NCBI GenBank assembly: GCA_965221445.1 | Contig: CBDCSF010000013.1 | Coordinates: forward strand, 1,054,001-1,118,000 | DNA: 64,000 nt | Source: MPNP01 sp965221445 | GTDB lineage: Bacteria; Pseudomonadota; Alphaproteobacteria; Rhodobacterales; Rhodobacteraceae | Reading direction: 5' to 3' | In this document: piece by piece, positions 54,597 through 63,918 of the stretch | How positions within the stretch are numbered: the first letter of the stretch is position 1 | How the letters are laid out: each line of letters begins with the position of its first letter | The notes under the pieces: model-generated | The model's input: the letters and a program-made list of their open reading frames with translations, nothing else | Told to the model about the DNA's origin: nothing | Database searches by the model: none | Position numbers and translations under genes: made by a program

Positions 54597-55538
54597 CTAA
54601 TTGCCTAGAATTTGGCCAATCCTGTCAAGGGTTTGTATGTCGGCTTCAATTCTGGCTGCAGATTCTTCAGCATTCTGCCAATAAACAATTGCACCAGTGT
54701 TAGCGGAATGTTCCATTGCTTTATCACCTTTAACAGATTCCATGGCTACTGCTTCGATTTTCTCTCTAACTTCAGCTGGTGTATCCTTGGTAACAAAGAG
54801 ACCATTCCACAGGGAAATATTTAACTGTGGTTCCAATTCTCCAAAAGTTGGGGCATCTGGCGTGGTAGGAATTCTGTCATCCGTTATGGAGGCTAGCACC
54901 GTTATGGAATCTAAACAGGGGAAAATCAACTGAAGGGTGGTATTGATAACATCAGCATCACCTGAAGCCAAGGTATTACAGTCTATGGCATCAAAGGCTG
55001 CATCAGATGAAAAACTGAAATCATTTAATTTGGCATAAGCCTTGGTTACCTGGGTCGGAGCAAGCACATCTCCGAAATGAGCAAGAGTTACATCGTTAGA
55101 CTTGGCATAATCCCCTAGCTCTTCCATCGACTGGTAGGGAGCATCCTTGGCAGTTGCAAGGATAAACGGATAGGTCAGGAATATACCAATCGGGTCAAAT
55201 TTCGCTGGGGTAAGTTCATCGATTCCGATTTGATGACCCAAGGTAGGTACACCGATAACAAATGAACCGATTACTGAACCATCGCTAGGAGCCTGAGCGA
55301 CTTCAATCGCGCCTGGGAAAGGCCCTCCTCCTCCACCGGGCTTGTTTACTACACCGGCAGAAACGCCATAAGCGGCTTCAAAATCCTCTGCAATAATTCG
55401 GGTCAAAACATCCTCAGAATCCCCTGGAGGAAATGGAACAATAAATGTTACCGGTTTATCTGGATATTCTGCTGTTGCTACACCCAAGCTTAGAAAGAGC
55501 CCCCCAATTACGCTGAATACGGCGAATAATATCTTCAT
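54597..55538 (-). CDS. tctC: Tripartite tricarboxylate transporter substrate-binding protein (TctC/Bug family)
   Basis: About 313 residues from the ATG at 55538, preceded by AAAGGAGTAGAAATT, an excellent ribosome-binding site; an upstream start at 55613 is unlikely. The signal peptide MKILFAVFSVIGGLFLSLGVATA ends near residue 23, and the mature protein starts with the family pattern YPDKPVTFIVPFPPGDSEDVL. Bug proteins bind dicarboxylates, tricarboxylates, aromatic acids or nicotinate between two lobes. Given the aromatic-acid meta-cleavage genes nearby, an aromatic acid is a reasonable ligand, but this is inference. Confidence 0.9.
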   Translation of the reverse strand: MKILFAVFSVIGGLFLSLGVATAEYPDKPVTFIVPFPPGDSEDVLTRIIAEDFEAAYGVSAGVVNKPGGGGGPFPGAIEVAQAPSDGSVIGSFVIGVPTLGHQIGIDELTPAKFDPIGIFLTYPFILATAKDAPYQSMEELGDYAKSNDVTLAHFGDVLAPTQVTKAYAKLNDFSFSSDAAFDAIDCNTLASGDADVINTTLQLIFPCLDSITVLASITDDRIPTTPDAPTFGELEPQLNISLWNGLFVTKDTPAEVREKIEAVAMESVKGDKAMEHSANTGAIVYWQNAEESAARIEADIQTLDRIGQILGN

Positions 55539-55665
55539 AATTTCTACTCCTTTAAAATGTTGCCAATAGTATATCGGAAAACTTATATACCTATTTAGTT
55601 GCAATTGCAACAATCACAGTTGATCGTTGAACCTTAATCCCATCTTTCGTTACAACATAATTAGA

Positions 55666-55992
55666 CTAATAGTCCAGAACAGTCAGAACCAACCCATCCA
55701 ACTCATCTGTTACTTTTATCTGACAGGACAAACGACTGTTTTGTGTTCGCTCGGCTTCAGTGAAATCCAGCATATCATCTTCGGTATCGTTTGGTTCCCC
55801 AACCAAATCATAACCCTCATCTGAAACCACAACATGACAAGTTGCACAAGCCATGTTCCCGCCACATTCCCCAATTACTCGAGGAACATTATTATTTACG
55901 GCAGCTTCCATGAGGGTTATACCAGTTTTAACTTCAGCTGTTATTTCCTCGTTTGGAGAAACCTTCCAAGTTATTTTTGGCATATCATCCAC
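55666..55992 (-). CDS. Adrenodoxin-type [2Fe-2S] ferredoxin
   Basis: A 108-residue ferredoxin. The cluster ligands follow the C-x5-C-x2-C...C pattern: ECGGNMACATCHVVV near residues 43-56 and LSCQI near residue 90. The acidic stretch between them (EPNDTEDDMLDFTEAERTQNSRLSC) is typical of adrenodoxin/putidaredoxin-like proteins that reduce P450s. A P450 is encoded at 59933-61195 in the same direction; it is the likely electron acceptor, although no ferredoxin reductase gene is visible. It follows the glutamine-synthetase-like gene by four bases, so the two are co-transcribed. Confidence 0.93.
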   Translation of the reverse strand: MDDMPKITWKVSPNEEITAEVKTGITLMEAAVNNNVPRVIGECGGNMACATCHVVVSDEGYDLVGEPNDTEDDMLDFTEAERTQNSRLSCQIKVTDELDGLVLTVLDY

Positions 55993-55996
55993 CTAA

Positions 55997-57289
55997 CTAA
56001 ATATAATAAATGTAAAAATCTCGAAGCTCTTCCCCTTCAAGATTTTTGGTCTTTTTAAACTCTTTCTCCTTCATAACAAGGTGATTTTTTATCAACAAAG
56101 TACCTATTGCTTCTGACAGATCTTTATCTTTTTCCAAATCCTTCTGGGCTTTACGCAAATCTGCTGCCACCCTGATTTTCGAATCCGTATGGTCAAAACA
56201 ATCACCTGTTTCAGGCTCCTGCAATGCATATCCTTTTTCAAAGCCGAGGCGTGAAGCTTGTAATACTGCAGCAACTGCTACATAGGGATTTGCTGAAAAA
56301 TCTGCCATCCGATGTTCAATCCGGGCTTTCTCACCACCTTCCATGGATATTCTTGCTGTAACCCCTCTGTGGTCCCCACCCCAATTTTGCCAATAGCCTG
56401 CCAGACAACCTTGTTGCAAGCGGGCATAGGAATTGGCTGTTGGTGCAAGGATACCTGCCAAACCGAGATGATGATGCATTAAACCTGCCAGGCATCCCCT
56501 ACCCAATTCATTCAAATTATCGGGACCTCCGATTTCTCCCTGTGCAAGTGCATTTTTACCGTTCCTATCAACAAAGGAAAAATTGATATGCATTCCTGAA
56601 CCACCAGCGGAAGGTATTGGTTTGGGCATGAAGGTAAGCAAAACGCCATATTCCAAGGCAATTTCCCTAGCCATCAGGCGAAACAAAAACATATCATCCA
56701 TAGCCTTGAGGGCATCATCATATTTTAGGGTAAATTCAAATTGAGGTGAATCATATTCGGCTGTAATCATTTCCAGGTGAAAACCCATTTCATAAGATTT
56801 TTTCCAAATCGCATTGGTAAATCTCAGCGGGTCAGTAAAGGCTCCGGTACCGTAAACGACTGCACCAGGAGTTCCATAAGGTGTTAATTCTCCATCTGAA
56901 CTTTGGGTAAAGGCAAATGCCTCCAGCTCAATTCCGACTTTGGGTGCCAACCCATGTTGCTTCCAGTCATTGATAGCCCTCTTCAAGGCACCGCGACCAC
57001 ATAATTCCAGCGGGTCTCCATGGTGATCAAAAAGATCTCCTATGACGACCTTGGTATCCTTTTCCCAACATTCCCTGATATCTTTTCCCAGATATCTTGC
57101 CTCCATATCTGGAAGCCCTTCCATTTTCATGGCCCCTGGGGCATCAATCAGGTCCTTGTCGTAATGAACACCAAAAGTTGTACGGCAAAATCTGGAAGCA
57201 CCGTCCTTGTTTCCTCCATATGGGAGGTATTTTCCTCGGGGTATGCTCAGATTGTCACAAAACAACAATCTCAATCGTACGTCAGACAA
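55997..57289 (-). CDS. Glutamine synthetase-family ligase
   Basis: A 430-residue member of the glutamine synthetase superfamily. The catalytic domain includes GIELEAFAF, the MPKPIPSAGGSGMHINFSF block, and the late IEHRMADFSANPYVAVAAVL with the metal and ATP ligands. It differs from GlnA housekeeping enzymes in length and in the N-terminus (about 90 residues of beta-Grasp), and it is near transport and oxygenase genes, so it more likely ligates glutamate to an amine, aniline or aromatic amine (as in PuuA, GMAS or aniline-degrading enzymes). It is the first gene of an operon with ferredoxin and tctCBA. Confidence 0.87.
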   Translation of the reverse strand: MSDVRLRLLFCDNLSIPRGKYLPYGGNKDGASRFCRTTFGVHYDKDLIDAPGAMKMEGLPDMEARYLGKDIRECWEKDTKVVIGDLFDHHGDPLELCGRGALKRAINDWKQHGLAPKVGIELEAFAFTQSSDGELTPYGTPGAVVYGTGAFTDPLRFTNAIWKKSYEMGFHLEMITAEYDSPQFEFTLKYDDALKAMDDMFLFRLMAREIALEYGVLLTFMPKPIPSAGGSGMHINFSFVDRNGKNALAQGEIGGPDNLNELGRGCLAGLMHHHLGLAGILAPTANSYARLQQGCLAGYWQNWGGDHRGVTARISMEGGEKARIEHRMADFSANPYVAVAAVLQASRLGFEKGYALQEPETGDCFDHTDSKIRVAADLRKAQKDLEKDKDLSEAIGTLLIKNHLVMKEKEFKKTKNLEGEELRDFYIYYI

Positions 57290-57614
57290 TTTATTACACC
57301 ATTTTTGCTAATGAAAAATATGATTATAATTCATAACTAGCCAAAAAACATGCGGGAAAATGACATTATAATCCGTAATTAGCAGTTAGTTTTTTGAGCA
57401 GTTCTCTCAAGACTGGTAGAATTCTATTGATCCTAGATATTTTTGTGTGAATTGGTAGTAATACGTAAGACGCCTAACCCACCAATTTATTTGTTCGTCT
57501 AAAAACGAAAGTGTAACATTTTTCTCGTTTTATAACATTTTAAATCGGATGCAAATTCAATAACCAAGTTAAGTTAACCCATTTTAACTCGTCCATACAA
57601 TCAATCCCTGACTA
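57290..57614. other. AT-rich intergenic region
   Basis: About 325 bases between the start of the glutamine-synthetase-like gene and the end of the nuclease-like gene. It must hold the promoter of the former. I see no gene and no strong hairpin. Confidence 0.4.
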
Positions 57615-58517
57615 TCAAACCGGATATGGTTGGAGTTTAACGTTTTTACTTTCTCCAATAGCGTCGTATCTTTCTCCAAATTTATTTTTTAATTTCTCAT
57701 GGTGCTTTTTCCACTCACTGCCACCCCTCTGGTCTTTATCAAAACCCGTAACTATTAACTTCGGTTCATTGCTAATGGATAAACACTTAGGGTCATCAGC
57801 AATTTGATCAAAAATATATAAATACTCATTCGGATACCAGTCAATTACACCTTTTAACGACTTGAGATTCCTACAAACTTTCTGATAGTTTTCGATTAAA
57901 TTTTTTGATTTCTTCATCAACAGTTCAGAGTAATCATCCATTTGGCTAAATACCTTTGGTTTTCTTGGTTCTTTGGCACGCAGGTCATCATGATTTTTGA
58001 ACAACTTTACTTCATAGAAAACTATCTCCATACCATCTTTACTGCCCTGTAATGCTACTATGTCCAAGCGTAATTTGTTGTAAGCAATCTCAACATCAAT
58101 AACATTTTTATTCTTGCAGATAATATTGTGAACATTGACCTTTTCTTGAGCAAGACGGGCATGGGGCTTTATGGCCCCTTTTAATGCACCTATGTTATTG
58201 TAGTTTTGAAGAAATAAGTGACGTAGTTTTTCTAAATTTTTGATCTTACCGTCCGTGAACTTGATGTATCGATCTTCGTTTTTATTTAAACTTGGTTTAA
58301 GGAGATATTTGTAATGCACCTTTCCAATAAGCTCATCGTTAGCGCAGGATAATTCTAACACACTTCCACCTAGATAGTAAAAATTTATAGAATCGTTGCG
58401 GATGGCTGTAAAGATTTCTTTATCTTCAACCAATTTGCGCAACCACTCTCCCTTGTCATATTCGTGATTAAACACCTCAATAAACGTTTTACTTAGCCCT
58501 CTCAAGAATTTTGCCAT
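57615..58517 (-). CDS. Predicted PD-(D/E)xK nuclease-like protein
   Basis: A 300-residue lysine-rich protein that I cannot assign to a named family. The segment NKLRLDIVALQGSKDGMEIVFYEVKLF near residues 147-175 (shown here as its two key parts: LRLDIVAL and VFYEVKLF) has the spacing of a PD-(D/E)xK active site: an Asp followed by E-x-K after a beta-hairpin. A helical N-terminal region precedes it. Such orphan nucleases often take part in DNA repair or phage defence. It is separated from its neighbours by non-coding DNA and is unusually AT-rich, consistent with acquisition. Confidence 0.6.
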   Translation of the reverse strand: MAKFLRGLSKTFIEVFNHEYDKGEWLRKLVEDKEIFTAIRNDSINFYYLGGSVLELSCANDELIGKVHYKYLLKPSLNKNEDRYIKFTDGKIKNLEKLRHLFLQNYNNIGALKGAIKPHARLAQEKVNVHNIICKNKNVIDVEIAYNKLRLDIVALQGSKDGMEIVFYEVKLFKNHDDLRAKEPRKPKVFSQMDDYSELLMKKSKNLIENYQKVCRNLKSLKGVIDWYPNEYLYIFDQIADDPKCLSISNEPKLIVTGFDKDQRGGSEWKKHHEKLKNKFGERYDAIGESKNVKLQPYPV

Positions 58518-58638
58518 TACGTTAAAGTCTCCTTGAATATTTAGCCAATCTTTGTGGATGGTACTAATAAAGCTGATGCACTTACTACCGAGAGGGGCTG
58601 GAAGTGGATCGTATAATAATAGAATGTATCATTGGCGA

Positions 58639-59892
58639 TCATACATCCCACCATACACCATCCTGTTGACATTTCACTTTCTCGAATTGTTCCTTGAACA
58701 TTTCGGGTTCAAAGGTATGGATAGGAACGAGTCGTTTAGGCTTCATTGCTTTTGCAAATTCTTGTAGATTCTTGACTGAGGCATGCCCCGAAGTGTGAAT
58801 AACTTCCATTGGAATATCATTTTTCGCAAGCCAATCCTTAACCTTTTGGGAACTTTCTTCCTTGAGATAACCTTCCCAGAGGGAATAGCTCATTGCAGCC
58901 CCATTAAGAGAACTCTCCAAACCTTGATCTCCAATCATCATGGGACGGAATAGCATGACGAACTTCCCAGCTAATGATGATAGTGTTTTTGGAAAAATCC
59001 GACTTTTCTCATGTTGGACAAGGGAGTTGAAAAGTTCCTGTTTCTTGATTTGGACACGTTGTCGTTGGGGTACATATAACTTAACAGTTTGCCAGTCTGT
59101 TTGGGGGATGTTTTTTCTGCCCGTAGCCTTGAGTACCTCGGCAGTGTAAAGATCTATGATAAGAAGTCGGTTGGTTTTTAGGGTAGCCCTATAGATGGTT
59201 ACCAACCGATCTATGTTCTGGGAAGACATCCAAACAAGGTGTAAACCTTCCGTTTGCCTGAAGGAACGAACGAATTCTTCCTCAATATCACTTTCAGATT
59301 GGAAACCCTCCAAGGTCCCTTCCCTGCTGATGGTTGTACCCTCCATCAACAGAACATCTATATCCCTCGGCGGGTTAGCCACCATTTTTTCAAAGAGTTT
59401 CCACTTGCGACCGTGAGCCCGAAAATCACCAGAGTAGTAAACTCGTTTACCATCAGCTTCTATAAGCAATGCATAGGCATCAAAAGCACTGTGATCAACA
59501 AGATACGGTGTAATCCTGAATGGACCAATATCAACAGGCTGTCCATGATTCAAGAATTTAGGGCATTCAAATGTAAAACCATTGGGGGCGTAAGGTCTGG
59601 CTGCTTGCATAATATTGTAGGCACCTTCACCTATCCAGACTGGTAAATCCTCTCGGATTTTACGGGCCAAACCGTAATGATCCATATGCAAATGCGAGAT
59701 CAAAACACCTAGTAGACTTTCATCCATCTTTGTAAATCCAGACACCTTGGGTAAGAGTTTGTCCAGCGATTGTTCATCTTCGGGCGCATCTAGGGGAAGG
59801 CCAACATCCAGTACTATACGTTTTCCCTGTGATTCAACCTCAATACAGGTTCCACCGATTTCCTTTGTACCACGATGGACGCAAATCTTCAT
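58639..59892 (-). CDS. RNase J-like metallo-beta-lactamase-fold hydrolase
   Basis: A 417-residue MBL-fold protein. The zinc motif is SHLHMDHYGLA (HxHxDH) near residues 66-74; further ligands are in YLVDHSAFDA and YYSGDFRAHG, and the C-terminus has HTSGHASVKNL and PKRLVPIHTFEPEMF as in the beta-CASP/RNase J group. A beta-CASP-like insert occupies about residues 180-340. It might process RNA or act on small esters. It is the last gene of the 63.9-58.6 kb minus-strand operon, 40 bases after the P450. Confidence 0.85.
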   Translation of the reverse strand: MKICVHRGTKEIGGTCIEVESQGKRIVLDVGLPLDAPEDEQSLDKLLPKVSGFTKMDESLLGVLISHLHMDHYGLARKIREDLPVWIGEGAYNIMQAARPYAPNGFTFECPKFLNHGQPVDIGPFRITPYLVDHSAFDAYALLIEADGKRVYYSGDFRAHGRKWKLFEKMVANPPRDIDVLLMEGTTISREGTLEGFQSESDIEEEFVRSFRQTEGLHLVWMSSQNIDRLVTIYRATLKTNRLLIIDLYTAEVLKATGRKNIPQTDWQTVKLYVPQRQRVQIKKQELFNSLVQHEKSRIFPKTLSSLAGKFVMLFRPMMIGDQGLESSLNGAAMSYSLWEGYLKEESSQKVKDWLAKNDIPMEVIHTSGHASVKNLQEFAKAMKPKRLVPIHTFEPEMFKEQFEKVKCQQDGVWWDV

Positions 59893-59932
59893 ATTTTAGT
59901 TACTTTCCTTAAACTTTGATCCGAGGTCGAAA

Positions 59933-61195
59933 TTAATTGAGTTCAACTCTCACGGGAAGGTTCTTGATACCTCCAATAAAGTTGGATCGAAGGAACCTGA
60001 TCGGACCATTTAATTCCACTTTGGCTACTCGCTTGCAGAATTCCTGCATCAAAATTTTTACTTCCAAACGGGCTAGCCAGATACCCAAACAAACGTGTGG
60101 GCCTCCCTGACCGAATGCCATGTGCCTGTTCGGTGACCTGTATGGGTCAACTCTGAATGGGTTGTCAAATACTGTTCCATCCCTGTTGCCGGAAACAAAC
60201 CAGTACAGTACCTTGTCTCCCTTGCTTACCTGTTTTCCATGTATTTCAAAATCCTGGGTGGCTGTGCGTCTGAAATACATTGTTGGTGAGGCCCACCTGA
60301 TGATTTCATCAGGAGCGGTATCCCAAATCTCTTCCCTGCCATCACGCAATTGTTCAAGCAGCTCGGGTTGTTGACTAAAAGCATGGATAGCTGCAGCAAT
60401 TGAATATCTGGTTGTATCGTTCCCAGCCGCAACAAGGAGGCAGAAAAAATTTCTAAATTCATTTTCAGTTATTAAGGACCCATCCTTGCCGGGCCTGAGG
60501 ATCATATGAAGTATTCCGCCGGTATCACCTGCTTTTTCCTTTTCATGCATTAATTTTTTGGCGTATTGATAGAGTTCTAATCCGGCAGGAGAATTAAATG
60601 GCATCATCCTGAATTCATCTGTGTCCATTTTATCCAGCAAATGGTTGGTAAATTCTGGATCGGTATTGGCAATTAATTCATCGCCCTTGGATACCAACCA
60701 TTCCAGATCGTTCTCGGGAAGACCAATAATTCGACCCAACATCCTCATGGGTAATTGTCGGGCGATCTCCTTTGTCGCATCGAATTCCCTGCTTGAAAGG
60801 ACCTGATCCAAAATATCGGTACATATTTCCCTGACCTGTTCTTCATATTCAAATATTACCGACCTGGTAAAGGCTCCAGCTACCTTGATACGTGTCTTCG
60901 TATGCTCAGGCGGATCTGTTTCCTGAAAAGTCCTTCGTGCCATGTATTCCTCATAGGATTGATCCTCCATACGTATGCCCCGAGCTGAAGACAACAACTT
61001 ATAGTTGCCGTTCAATTGCCAAATATCTTCATAGCGGGTTACATTCCAGAATCCTTCACCCTGGTCCCAATCCGTCCATTCTATGGGAGCTTCGCTCCTC
61101 ATCCTGGCAAACGTATTATGTGGAGGACCATCAACAAAGCTATCATAATCTGACAGGTCTGCTCTACCGTCATCGGATGGATTCCAAACTGTCAT
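59933..61195 (-). CDS. Cytochrome P450
   Basis: A 420-residue soluble bacterial P450. The I-helix oxygen-binding motif is VAAGNDTTR near residue 250, the haem-binding loop is FGQGGPHVCLGIWLARLE with the axial Cys near 367, and TDPPEHTKTR is the usual early segment. It hydroxylates a small molecule with electrons from a ferredoxin, probably the adrenodoxin-type protein encoded at 55666-55992. Encoded right after the meta-cleavage enzymes, it may activate an aromatic or terpenoid precursor that feeds them. Confidence 0.95.
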   Translation of the reverse strand: MTVWNPSDDGRADLSDYDSFVDGPPHNTFARMRSEAPIEWTDWDQGEGFWNVTRYEDIWQLNGNYKLLSSARGIRMEDQSYEEYMARRTFQETDPPEHTKTRIKVAGAFTRSVIFEYEEQVREICTDILDQVLSSREFDATKEIARQLPMRMLGRIIGLPENDLEWLVSKGDELIANTDPEFTNHLLDKMDTDEFRMMPFNSPAGLELYQYAKKLMHEKEKAGDTGGILHMILRPGKDGSLITENEFRNFFCLLVAAGNDTTRYSIAAAIHAFSQQPELLEQLRDGREEIWDTAPDEIIRWASPTMYFRRTATQDFEIHGKQVSKGDKVLYWFVSGNRDGTVFDNPFRVDPYRSPNRHMAFGQGGPHVCLGIWLARLEVKILMQEFCKRVAKVELNGPIRFLRSNFIGGIKNLPVRVELN

Positions 61196-61269
61196 ACTGT
61201 ACCTCTAACCTATCAAACTGTTTCTGGCATACATGAACTGGGTGGGGAAATTATCTTTTTGCACATGCC

Positions 61270-62073
61270 CTATTCAAAATAGCAAGTTACTGTTCCCAAG
61301 GGTCCAAAGTCAGCAAAGAAATCACTTCCTGAGTGAGCCTCTATAGGTCGGATAAAGCTCCCGGCCATTATAATATCACCCTTCTTTATGGTTTTATTGT
61401 ACTCTACGAGTCTTTTTGCCAGCCAAAGAACACTGGTTATCGGGTCGTCCAGAATACCTGCACCCAGTCCTGTTTCCTCCACGATACCATTCCGTTTAAT
61501 TATTCCACCGATCCATCTCAAATCGGTATCTTCAAGGCCAAACCGATTATTAGCCAGAACAATGCCCGCGTTGGCTGCATTATCCGCTATGGTATCACAG
61601 ACATTTCGATATGTTTTGGTTACCGGGTTATAACGTACCACTCTTGTTTCCAGAATTTCCAAAGCCGGAACAATGTGTCCCGTCGCTTGAATAATTCCTT
61701 CCCTGTTTAAATTGGACAAGGTGAGGTCTTGCCCCATAATGAAGGCTATTTCAGCTTCAATCCTTGGTTCAAAAAAAGTACCTTTTGGAATCCTGGCTCC
61801 ATTTTCAAAGTACATGTCATCAAAAATTACACCACTATCGGGTGTTTCAATTTGCAAGGCCATTTGCATGGCACGTGAAGTCAAACCGATTTTCCAACCA
61901 ATCTGCTTTCGGCCATCTTTTAATTTCGAGTCAACCAACGCATCCTGAATGGCATAAGCTTCATCAATGGTAAAACCGGGATGTCGGTTGGATATCAAAT
62001 CAATCTGTTGCTTGGTTTTCTCCGCCTGATAAAGATCTTGGGCAGCCTTTTCGATTTGTTCCCTTGTCAGCAT
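61270..62073 (-). CDS. hpaH: 2-oxo-hept-4-ene-1,7-dioate hydratase (HpaH-like)
   Basis: About 267 residues from the ATG at 62073, which overlaps the preceding stop in ATGCTGA; an upstream ATG at 62103 adds ten unlikely residues. Family motifs: IGWKIGLTSRAMQ, the metal-binding FEPRIEAEIAFIMG, and GIVEETGLGAGILDDPITSVLWLA. It adds water to the enol product of meta cleavage in homoprotocatechuate or related 2-keto-4-pentenoate pathways. Neighbours are the matching dioxygenase and FAH-type enzyme. Confidence 0.87.
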   Translation of the reverse strand: MLTREQIEKAAQDLYQAEKTKQQIDLISNRHPGFTIDEAYAIQDALVDSKLKDGRKQIGWKIGLTSRAMQMALQIETPDSGVIFDDMYFENGARIPKGTFFEPRIEAEIAFIMGQDLTLSNLNREGIIQATGHIVPALEILETRVVRYNPVTKTYRNVCDTIADNAANAGIVLANNRFGLEDTDLRWIGGIIKRNGIVEETGLGAGILDDPITSVLWLAKRLVEYNKTIKKGDIIMAGSFIRPIEAHSGSDFFADFGPLGTVTCYFE

Positions 62074-62927
62074 TGTTCCTTCACAATGTGATTCTTTAAA
62101 CATCCCACACCTTCCGCCTCAATTTCTAGCACATCACCCTCCTTCAGAAACAAGGGAGGATTTCGAAAACTACCGTTTCCTGTGGGAGTCCCGGTCAGAA
62201 TTACATCTCCCGGATCAAGGGTGGTGAAGGTAGTGATATACTCAATTATCCTAGCAAAGGAAAAAATCATCCTGCCGGTTCGGTCTTGTTGCATTACCTC
62301 ACCATTCAGTCTTGATTCCAGTTTGATATCGGCAAGTTGATCGTGGTTGGTATAACGAACAAACCAAGGTCCCATTGAGCCTGATTTTTCAAAATTTTTA
62401 CCCTGTGTAACATTAAACTTGCCATGCCTCATCCAATCACGAATTGATCCTTCATTACAAAGGCTTAATCCGGCTATATGACCCAAAGCACTGCCAATCG
62501 GTACCCTTCTGACCTTTTTACTGATAATGATAACAATCTCTGCTTCGAAATCCAGTTTCTCCGACTCCCTTGGAATAAGTATCGGACAATTGTGTCCAAC
62601 CAGCGACCGTGGAAACCTGACAAACAACGAGGGATTTAATGGTGCAGGATTCTGATCATTAAATTCTTCATTCCTTCCAGGATAATTTACTCCAACACAA
62701 ATAATTTTACCTGGATCCGGTATGGGAATATCAAATTGGACTTCATCAAAGGTTAAACTTACATCCCGATAACTGGCGTGTTCTTCAAGCTGATCAAACC
62801 CATCATCAGCTATGACATTTTTTAATGTTTTCCATTGTGGAAAATTCGAGGAAAGCTCAATGATTCCCGTCTCGGTTGCCTTGCCGTAAAATTGTTTTCC
62901 GCCCTTGCTAAAGGTTACATACCTCAT
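62067..62927 (-). CDS. hpaG: Fumarylacetoacetate hydrolase-family enzyme (HpaG-like isomerase/decarboxylase)
   Basis: About 286 residues from the ATG at 62927 (MRYVTFSKGG), ten bases after the dioxygenase stop. The metal site E-x-E appears in LDFEAEIVIIISKK with a later Asp/Glu, and the C-terminus has LDPGDVILTGTPTGNGSFRNPPLFLKEGD, conserved in FAH-fold isomerases and decarboxylases. In homoprotocatechuate degradation HpaG isomerises and decarboxylates 5-carboxymethyl-2-oxo-hex-3-ene-1,6-dioate. Many FAH-family members have other substrates, so the exact step is inferred from the neighbours. Confidence 0.8.
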   Translation of the reverse strand: MRYVTFSKGGKQFYGKATETGIIELSSNFPQWKTLKNVIADDGFDQLEEHASYRDVSLTFDEVQFDIPIPDPGKIICVGVNYPGRNEEFNDQNPAPLNPSLFVRFPRSLVGHNCPILIPRESEKLDFEAEIVIIISKKVRRVPIGSALGHIAGLSLCNEGSIRDWMRHGKFNVTQGKNFEKSGSMGPWFVRYTNHDQLADIKLESRLNGEVMQQDRTGRMIFSFARIIEYITTFTTLDPGDVILTGTPTGNGSFRNPPLFLKEGDVLEIEAEGVGCLKNHIVKEQC

Positions 62928-62937
62928 GGGAATTCTC

Positions 62938-63918
62938 TTAGGGAGCAACTATTGGAGTACCAGCCTGCAAAGGTTCACCAATTTTTGCCCCTTCAAACTG
63001 GCTTCCTTCTTCAAACCAGGTTTGGGGAGCCGGTTGTCCCCAAAGAGTCTGGCGGGTTGGATCCTTTAGATCCCATTTAATGGGTTCATGATCTGGATCG
63101 AGAGTCTGGTAATCACAACAGTACAGTTCTATTCGATGGTTGTCCGGATCCCTTATGTATAAAAAAAACGCATTGGAAATACCATGGCGACCTGGCCCCC
63201 TTTCAATATTGCTGAGATAACCGCTGGTTGACATAATATCCAGGAGATCAATTATGTTCAGAGGATTCATCAAAAAGAAGGCAATATGATGCAACCTCGG
63301 CCCCCACCCGTTGGTAAAGGCAACATCATGGACTGTACCCTTGCGATGTAGCCAAGCTGCCCACATTCTACCGGATTCTTCATCCTCGGTATATTCCGTC
63401 AGCCTGAAACCAAGATTGTTATAAAACTCGGCTGAGGAATCAACATCTGTAGAAAACATATTGACATGATCTATACGAAGGGGCTTTGCCCCCTTGTAGA
63501 GCTTGTATTGTTGATGGATTGTAGGCAAGAGATCCATGGTTGAATAAAACTCCAGAGGGATTCCAAGGTTATCTCTTACCTTGAGAATTTTGTTCACAAA
63601 TGGTCTTTCAACCCAGTTTACATCACAACCCTTATCTTGAAAGAATTTTTCGATTCTGGATAAGTCCTGTTCATCGAATACCTTGAACCCCAATCCCTTA
63701 CATTGTGGTGTTGTACCCTTGGTAAGGATAATGGAGTGATGCTCTCTTTCCTCCATTCCGCGAAGGAATATCTCGTGATCATTCCTTTCGGTAACGACCA
63801 ATCCCAAAAGATCGGAATAAAATTTCACGGATGCATCCAGGTCAGATACTTCCAATTCTACATAGCTGAACCGGAGGATATTGAAGGGTGGGTAAAGTAT
63901 CGATGAAAATCTGGGCAT
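62938..63918 (-). CDS. hpaD: Extradiol ring-cleavage dioxygenase (homoprotocatechuate 2,3-dioxygenase-like)
   Basis: A 326-residue type I (VOC-fold) extradiol dioxygenase with two domains. The metal ligands of the C-terminal domain are visible: His in RIDHVNMF, His in RLHHIAFF and Glu in HRIELY. The segment MWAAWLHRKGTVHDVAFTNG and GRHGISNAFFLYIRDPDNHRIELY follow the homoprotocatechuate 2,3-dioxygenase pattern closely. It opens the aromatic ring of a catechol using Fe(II) or Mn(II) and O2. The downstream HpaG- and HpaH-like genes would process the product; the aldehyde dehydrogenase HpaE is not in the window and may lie beyond 64 kb. Promoter presumably in 63919-64000. Confidence 0.88.
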   Translation of the reverse strand: MPRFSSILYPPFNILRFSYVELEVSDLDASVKFYSDLLGLVVTERNDHEIFLRGMEEREHHSIILTKGTTPQCKGLGFKVFDEQDLSRIEKFFQDKGCDVNWVERPFVNKILKVRDNLGIPLEFYSTMDLLPTIHQQYKLYKGAKPLRIDHVNMFSTDVDSSAEFYNNLGFRLTEYTEDEESGRMWAAWLHRKGTVHDVAFTNGWGPRLHHIAFFLMNPLNIIDLLDIMSTSGYLSNIERGPGRHGISNAFFLYIRDPDNHRIELYCCDYQTLDPDHEPIKWDLKDPTRQTLWGQPAPQTWFEEGSQFEGAKIGEPLQAGTPIVAP

